The notes below the pieces were generated by a model. It worked only from the letters and a program-made list of their open reading frames with translations, searched no databases and was not told where the DNA came from. DNA of 64,000 nucleotides, taken from Serripes groenlandicus. Its lineage: Eukaryota; Mollusca; Bivalvia; Cardiida; Cardiidae. The stretch's first letter is position 1, and every line of letters begins with the position of its first letter. The stretch is taken from the NCBI GenBank assembly GCA_031761405.1, contig JASEVX010000008.1, positions 76,277,951-76,341,950 of the forward strand, given 5' to 3'. Made by a program: the position numbers and the translations under genes. This document shows, in pieces, positions 58,524-64,000 of this stretch.

Positions 58524-60030
58524 TAGCTCGACTATTCGAAGAATATGAGAACTATACTACTCACCCTGGCGTCGGCGTCCACGTCACACCTTGTTTAAGG
58601 TTTTGCATGTAAGTACATAAATACTACATGTATTACATTGAAACTTTCTACAAGCCTACCCAACTATCACACCTATGTAGATTATCAAGTTAGATCACTT
58701 TATCCTGCATTTTTTGCAAGTTATGTCCCTTTTTTACTAGAAATTCTGGTTAAAGTTTTGCGTGCAACTAAATTTAGGAGTCCATATCTCAGTATTTACT
58801 TGATGCATTGCATTGAAACTTTCTACAACCCTACCCAACTATCACACCTATGTAGATTATCAAGTTAGATAACTATGGCCCTTTTTTCACTTAGAAATGC
58901 TGGTTAAAGTGTTGCGTGCAACTAAATTAAGAGTCCATTTCTCAGTATTTACTTGATGCATGTTTGTCTTGATGTAAGTCAAGATCGAATTTTTGCTTCA
59001 ACAGTTTGAAATTTTGTCAGAATGTTTATCTTAATGATATCTAGGTCGAGTTTGAATATGGGTCAAGCCGGGTCAAAAACTAGGTAACTAGGCCAAATTG
59101 AATGGAAAACTTGTTAACACTTTAGAGGCCTTATTTTCAACTTGAGCATGTTGAAACTTTATCAGAATGTTTGTCTTGATGATATATAGGTCAAGTTCGA
59201 ATATGGGTCATGATGGGTCAAAAAATAGGTCACTAGGTCAAATTGAAGAAAAAGCTTGTTAATACTCTAGAGGCCGCAATCTTTGCTTCAGCAGTTTGAA
59301 ATTTGGTCAGAATATTTGTAATATTTATATCCAAGTCAAGTTCAAATATGGGTATATTGGGTCAGAAACTAGGTTACTAGGCCAAATTGAAGGAAACTCT
59401 TGTTAATACTGTCGAAGCCACACATTTTGCTAAGGCAGCTTGAAATTTGGTCAAAATGTTTATCTATATGATTTCTAGGCCAAGTTTGAATATGGGTCAA
59501 CCCGGGTAAAAAATAGGTCACTAAGCCAAATTGAATGAAAATCTTGTTAACACTCTTGAGGCCTTATTTTCAACTTGAGCATGTTGAAACTTTATCAGAC
59601 TATTTGTCTTGATGATATGTAGGTCAAGTTCGAATATGGGACAAAAAGTAGGTCACTAGGTCAAATTGAAGGAAAAGCTTGTTAACACTCTAGAGGCCTC
59701 AAATTTTGCCTCAGCAGTTTGAATTGAAGGAACATCTTGCTAACCCTGTAGAAGCATCTTTTTTGGCTACAGCAGCTTGAAATTTGGTCAGAATTCTATC
59801 TAAATGATATGTAGTTTGAATATGGGTCATGCTGGGTTAAAAACAAGGTCACTAGGCCAAATTGAAGGAAAATCTTGATAACACTCTGGATACTGCATTT
59901 TAGCTTGAGTATGTTTAAACTTTATCAAAATGTTTTTCTTGATGATATCTAGGTCAAGCTCTAACATGGGTCATGTTGGGTCAAAAAGTAGGTCACAAGG
60001 TCAAATTGAAGGAAAATCTTGTTAACACTT
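58524..60030 (+). mobile_element. Helentron-like element (TAGCTCGAC end, mixed core)
   Basis: TAGCTCGACTATTCGAAGAA and GGCGTCGGCGTCCACGTCAC at the left. Two or three AAAGTTTTGCGTGCAAC units run to about 58960, then AGGTCACTAGGCCAAATTGA units to about 60030. The switch of core type at about 58960 suggests two elements joined. No CTCTTGTT end. Confidence 0.6.
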
Positions 60031-60530
60031 TAGAGCCAACATCCCCCACATTTTAGTACTTTCAGTACTTTGATTTTAAATTGAGCACCGCTTATACGTG
60101 TTATTTCTATTTGTTAGAGTATGGATGCCATAAAGCCCAGAGGACCATAGCGGGTAGATGACGACACTGGGCATACCAGGTTGTTACGACAGACCGAATG
60201 ACGATCAAGTAAAGAGTGAATCTGACAATATCGTATTTCAAACCGAAATACCGACCAGGATACAGGAAACAGAAATGAGCACGCCACAAACCTGTAAACC
60301 ACCCTTATTTTATACATAAATTGGTCCTGTTACTTGTCTGTTAAAGGTCAATTGAAACGCAGATATGTTTATATTAATTTTAACCCTATTCTTATTCAGT
60401 AATTGTATACAAATACATCGGAAAAAATCCATGCCTTGGTATCTTTACTCAAATGGGCGTTATTAATAAAATACGCAACGTAATTTACTGTACTTTTTCA
60501 CTTTTCCAATAATCAAATTTCGCGCATACG
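60031..60530. other. Non-coding, no feature recognised
   Basis: Mixed composition; two short minus-strand frames (60107-60317) show no family. No repeats apparent. Confidence 0.4.
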
Positions 60531-60576
60531 CCTGTTGCCGATGACGTCATCAGTTGACAACTTGACCATATATGTA
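60531..60576 (+). promoter_or_regulatory. Possible promoter site (perfect CRE)
   Basis: GCCGATGACGTCATCAGTTG contains the palindromic CREB/ATF site TGACGTCA at 60542-60549, 28 bases before the ATG at 60577, with GC-rich CGCGCATACGCC just upstream. Unlike the CRE words at 1651 and 26921, I see no repeat around this one. Confidence 0.3.
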
Positions 60577-60705
60577 ATGGAGACTAGTGGAATTATGCAA
60601 AGTTTAGAAAAAAGAGGTGCGAATTCTGTTGTGACTACACTTACTGCATTTCATCAGAAGTTTCATCTAGTGATTAAGACCAATAGACCAAAATCGAAGG
60701 TCCTA
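60577..60705 (+). CDS. Candidate first exon, unknown protein
   Basis: Forty-three codons from ATG at 60577 (METSGIMQSLEKRGANSVVT, then TLTAFHQKFHLVIKT and RPKS) up to a good donor, CCTA|GTAAGA at 60706. An in-frame ATG also lies at 60535. The composition is protein-like and not repetitive, and the CRE is upstream. I do not recognise the family, and no second exon is visible before the window ends. It could be a chance frame. Confidence 0.25.
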
Positions 60706-61071
60706 GTAAGACTCGACCTTTGTTGTATATAGCTGCGTTTGAAGCCGTTAACAACATTAGTTCAGCTATAATAAATGTGTTTTAGGGGTATTCTGGGTCG
60801 TTCGAAAGCCAAAACAAAATATTTAGCAGTGTAAGTCCCCAAAATTAAACATGGCATTGACAATTAAAAGGCGAAATGTAGAAAGTAACTAAAAGGAAAT
60901 ATTGCCAATTATTTAAATATTAATACATTGAAATTAAGACCGTTTTTAACGGTATGTCATGGTGGTCAGTTCACATAACATGCTTTTCCTGATTTTCTCG
61001 TACCAGTACTCCCACACCGAATTATACCTAGGCAACTGCCTACCCTCTTCCTACATATTATTTTTGGTAGA

Positions 61072-61390
61072 TTGATCGATTGATTGGGGTTTTACGAATG
61101 TTTTAACAATTTTTCATTTATATCACGGCGGCCACATCACCTTCTCACGTGTTTCCTGGCTTTATCACACCAGTACTCCATATAAAATACGTTTCAAGCA
61201 ATTGGCTGCTTTTCCACACAGACTGTTAGCCCATTGGTGAAAAACGAATGACGCTTGTCGCAGTGACTTTTGTCAAACGGCGGAAAGAATGTTGGCCGAG
61301 CTGGAATTCGAACTCACAACCTCTGCATTGACAGCTCGCGTTGCTACCGACTGATATACTGGGGGCTCGGCATTGGCGAAAGACATTGAC
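61072..61390 (-). mobile_element. tRNA-derived SINE with TTGATTG tail
   Basis: Read on the minus strand from about 61390: a tRNA-like head (CAGTCGGTAGCAACGCGAGC, then box B GAGTTCGAATTCC and AGCTCGGCCAAC), a body, a conserved-looking stretch (ACCAGTACTCC inverted near 61170), and a tail at 61072-61090 of TGATTGATCGATTGATTG on the plus strand. The copy at 5717-6190 has the same order. The anticodon arm is not a good stem, so this is not a tRNA gene. Confidence 0.65.
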
Positions 61391-62104
61391 TCCGAAAGAA
61401 TAAACGACCGAACCGTCGTTTGAACCTACTGGATGACCTTCGTTGTTTGCAAACATACCAGCTTCAGGGGAGTCAATTCGTAACTAGCTGTTTCACCTAA
61501 AATTAGTATTGTTTATATCTTAGTTAAACATTCCTTAACTCGTATAACATGAAGAATGGCGTTGCCCGATTCTGAACATGGAAGAGTCTACTTTCGGAAA
61601 TTCGGCGCTGAAATAGTTAACATGTGTAGATCACTTTTCGAGTGCCCTGGTCCGAATAATGACGTCGAGAGTCCATGGTTAATACATCGTCACGATACAT
61701 CTCATGGGTGACAACCCGCCTAATCCGTAACGTCACTTTCCAGTGTGTGGTAATAGTTACTTCCCTTTTTGTTGTTATGTTGAAATAACAAAAATAAAAT
61801 AAAAGGTATTATCCTTTACCAATTGTAGCACCACACTCATTAGGGAACGGGAGTATGTATGGGCGAGAGAGTGTATGTGTGTTGTTTGTGTGATTGATAG
61901 AGACCTTGACAATTGTATAAAAAATGTATATTATTGTTAAATTCTTGACGATGTACACTATGTACTCATCGAATATAGTTATTCTTTATAGTCTGTTCTG
62001 TTGATGCATTAACCTACACTGACACGCTACAATGACGAATATACACAAAGGGTGTGTGTTTATTGTAGGGATTGTCTGAAGGTTGACGATACATTTCACG
62101 ATAT
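61391..62104. other. Non-coding, no feature recognised
   Basis: No supported exon. GTTATGTTGAAATAAC at 61772-61787 is a small inverted repeat. Confidence 0.4.
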
Positions 62105-62230
62105 GTTTGTTTGTTTGTATGGTGCTTTAAGTCAATCTACCAGTTTACCAGTCATAACCATTTTATTGCGGCTTTTCCCGAGTAAATTACCAGTACTGCT
62201 GGTAAGATTAATTATTCTGACACAAGCACA
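62105..62230 (-). mobile_element. SINE body/tail fragment
   Basis: TATGGTGCTTTAAGTCAATC, TTGCGGCTTTTCCCGAGTAA and TTACCAGTACTGCTGG, then TTCTGACACAAGCACACCAG. It parallels the tail and body of the SINE at 62443-62700. Confidence 0.45.
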
Positions 62231-62442
62231 CCAGTCGTAAGGCTATCCCTGCAATAACGCCAATACATTTCATGGATTATCATATAAACACGATGCATAG
62301 CCTTATTCATTACCACACTGTACAGTATGTGATAGTTACTTACGTTGTCACAACATTGTTACCCATATTGCCCTGCATTCAGTGTAGAAGTTTCGAAGGT
62401 CATTCTAAGGAATGATTAGTACATGTGGTGATATTTGATTGT

Positions 62443-62700
62443 TTATATGGTGTTTACGCTGTTTTCAACAAAGTATAACTATATCGCGGCGTTTCCTTCG
62501 TAGTTTACCAGTAATTCTGGTCCATTTATCTTGACACCAGCGAGTCAGACATAACTTTAAGCCAATAAACCTGAGCGCAAAAGAGTGAAAACCAATACTT
62601 CCACTTTTAAAGTATTTGGTATGACCCGGTCGGGGATCAAACACGCGGTCTCCCGTAATATATCACTACACCGCTGAGTCAGTCGCCAGAGTTTAAAAGG
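62443..62700 (-). mobile_element. tRNA-derived SINE
   Basis: On the minus strand from about 62700: GACTGACTCAGCGGTGTAGT (box A-like), CGCGTGTTTGATCCCC (box B-like), then the body, with TTGACACCAGCGAG in plus orientation at 62530 and a TATGGTGTTTACGCTG tail at 62457. It shares body and tail with 62105-62230 and a body word with about 10048. Confidence 0.55.
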
Positions 62701-62759
62701 CTGTAATTTGTTTATGTCTGGCTTTACTCCCGAATATTGACCATCGTAAGTTATGCTTA

Positions 62760-62826
62760 GGCTGATCCGGGTCGATACTTTACGCTGAGTCCACACTGTT
62801 GGTTTTCTCGTAGAACGGCTCATATA
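62760..62826. mobile_element. GAGCCGT MITE right-end fragment
   Basis: GCTGATCCGGGTCGATACTT, GGTTTTCTCGTAGAACGGCT and CAT match the right 65 bases of 14731-14986. Confidence 0.7.
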
Positions 62827-63149
62827 TACCAACTTCACACTGATTGCATGAAGATACGTTTTTCTAGAAGCAAACCTATCCTGCTAGTAATTAGATTTTT
62901 CCCGTTTCTAAAACACGATTTTAATAAATTTAGCCATTTGTAAAACGTTTTTTCATTTGGATCAACGCTGTTGCACAACGTCAGTTTCATTTCTGGTTAC
63001 GGTAAGGCTTTTATATACTGCATTGAAAAAAATGATATTTTATTTAAAGCTTGGTAACAGTTCACCAAGACTGATTTACGTACATTTTAATCAACATTTT
63101 TAAATGACTCGTTTAAGACACGTTTTTGTAGATCTACATGATCCCCCAT

Positions 63150-63349
63150 TCAGTAATATTCCTTGCACTTGTCTTTTTTTAATGTTGAGTGAGATGAGGG
63201 CATTCTTGCAACTGAGGAGGTTGGTGGTGCTTCTGAGGTTGTTGCTGTGGATGCAGCTTGGGAGGTACTGGTAGCCGCTGTTGCTGGATCCAGTAAATTT
63301 GCAGCTTGCCGGAGCAGAGCACTAGCTCTTATCTGGTTATTCATATTAC
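63150..63349 (-). CDS. Candidate exon, Ser/Thr/Ala-rich protein start
   Basis: On the minus strand an acceptor-like CTTTATCAG ends at 63350. Then comes ATG at 63344, reading MNNQIRASALLRQAANLLDP, an A/T/S-rich stretch (ATSTSQAASTATTSEAPPTS) and a lysine-rich end, with a stop at 63150-63152. The LLRQAANLL part could be a short helix. I do not know the family. The exon's first 28 bases are also the start of the 115-bp array unit, so it may be a by-product of the repeat. Confidence 0.3.
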
Positions 63350-64000
63350 CTGATAAAGAGTGATCACAGTTGTTATACAGTATACAATTAATGAACATGT
63401 TTATATCATTATATGAATGGTAATAAAAGCCATTAGCTAGCTCTTAGCTGGTTATTCATATTACCTGATAAAGAGTGATCACAGTTGTTATACAGTATAC
63501 AATTAATGAACATGTTTATATCATTATATGAATGGTAATAAAAGCCATTAGCTAGCTCTTAGCTGGTTATTCATATTACCTGATAAAGAGTGATCACAGT
63601 TGTTATACAGTATACAATTAATGAACATGTTTATATCATTATATGAATGGTAATAAAAGCCATTAGCTAGCTCTTAGCTGGTTATTCATATTACCCGATA
63701 AAGAGTGATCACAATTGTTATACAGTATACAATAATGAACATGTTTATATCATTATATGAATGGTAATAAAAGCCATTAGCTAGCTCTTAGCTGGTTATT
63801 CATATTACCTGATAAAGAGTGATCACAGTTGTTATACAGTATACAATAATGAACATGTTTATATCATTATATGAATGGTAATAAAAGCCATTAGCTAGCT
63901 CTTAGCTGGTTATTCATATTACCTGATAAAGAGTGATCACAGTTGTTATACAGTATACAATTAATGAACATGTTTATATCATTATATGAATGGTAATAAA
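63322..64000. repeat. 115-bp tandem array, runs off the window
   Basis: GTTATTCATATTACCTGATA starts at 63336, 63451, 63566, 63681, 63795 and 63909, a period of 115 or 114. Units are nearly identical; two have lost one T in CAATTAATG. Each unit carries the acceptor-like and ATG bases of the 63150-63349 exon on the minus strand. The array continues past 64000. Confidence 0.95.

Noticed and set aside
61293..61365. tRNA gene on the minus strand
   Set aside because: Box B is good but the arms do not pair as a tRNA, and it is continuous with a SINE body and tail present twice in the window.

Overview
This is a stretch of animal nuclear DNA, almost certainly from a bivalve mollusc. Host genes are nearly absent. 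It holds AT-rich interspersed repeats of types I know from molluscs: TAGCTCACC...CTCTTGTT elements, tRNA-derived SINEs with a TTGATTGATTG tail, and a GAGCCGTCC-ended MITE. The one recognisable gene is split into animal-style exons with GT-AG introns. I cannot name the species; a heterodont clam or mussel is a guess. Tandem arrays fill roughly 25 kb or more of the 64 kb, and interspersed elements fill most of the rest.

Layout. 0-7 kb: piggyBac-like MITEs (TTAA target, CCCTTTCCC ends), two SINE families, and a 100-bp tandem array grown from a MITE core. 7-13.7 kb: minisatellites of 29, 33, 25 and 78 bp; the 25-bp array carries a 74-bp palindromic insertion. 14.7-16.6 kb: a GAGCCGT MITE, a 21-bp array and a possible LTR-element end. 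17.05-21.77 kb: a nest of insertions, with a 4.5-kb long-TIR (MULE-like) element inside a MITE, holding three Helentron-like elements, one of them inside another. 21.96-31.15 kb: a decayed, intron-bearing copy of the proteasome deubiquitinase gene PSMD14/Rpn11, its introns packed with repeats. 31.6-36.4 kb: a run of Helentron-like elements. 36.4-52.05 kb: a 13.5-kb array of a 37-bp satellite, split once by a 2.1-kb hAT-like element. 53.0-57.27 kb: a satellite built on a 7-bp heptamer. 57.3-60 kb: more Helentron-like cores and a hairpin element. 60-64 kb: SINEs, a possible promoter and first exon, and a 115-bp array copying the start of a possible minus-strand exon.

The Rpn11 copy keeps the HxH...D part of its zinc site, but the JAMM glutamate is Asp, a stop lies two codons after the expected start, at least one coding block and the C-terminus are missing, one splice acceptor is lost, and a repeat abuts the end of a shortened exon. 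I read it as a duplicated, non-processed pseudogene. Most other long open frames are products of tandem repeats. I found no self-contained new biological system. The most interesting structures are the nested insertions, the Helentron-like elements all lying on one strand, the higher-order 37-bp satellite, and arrays grown out of transposon or exon pieces.
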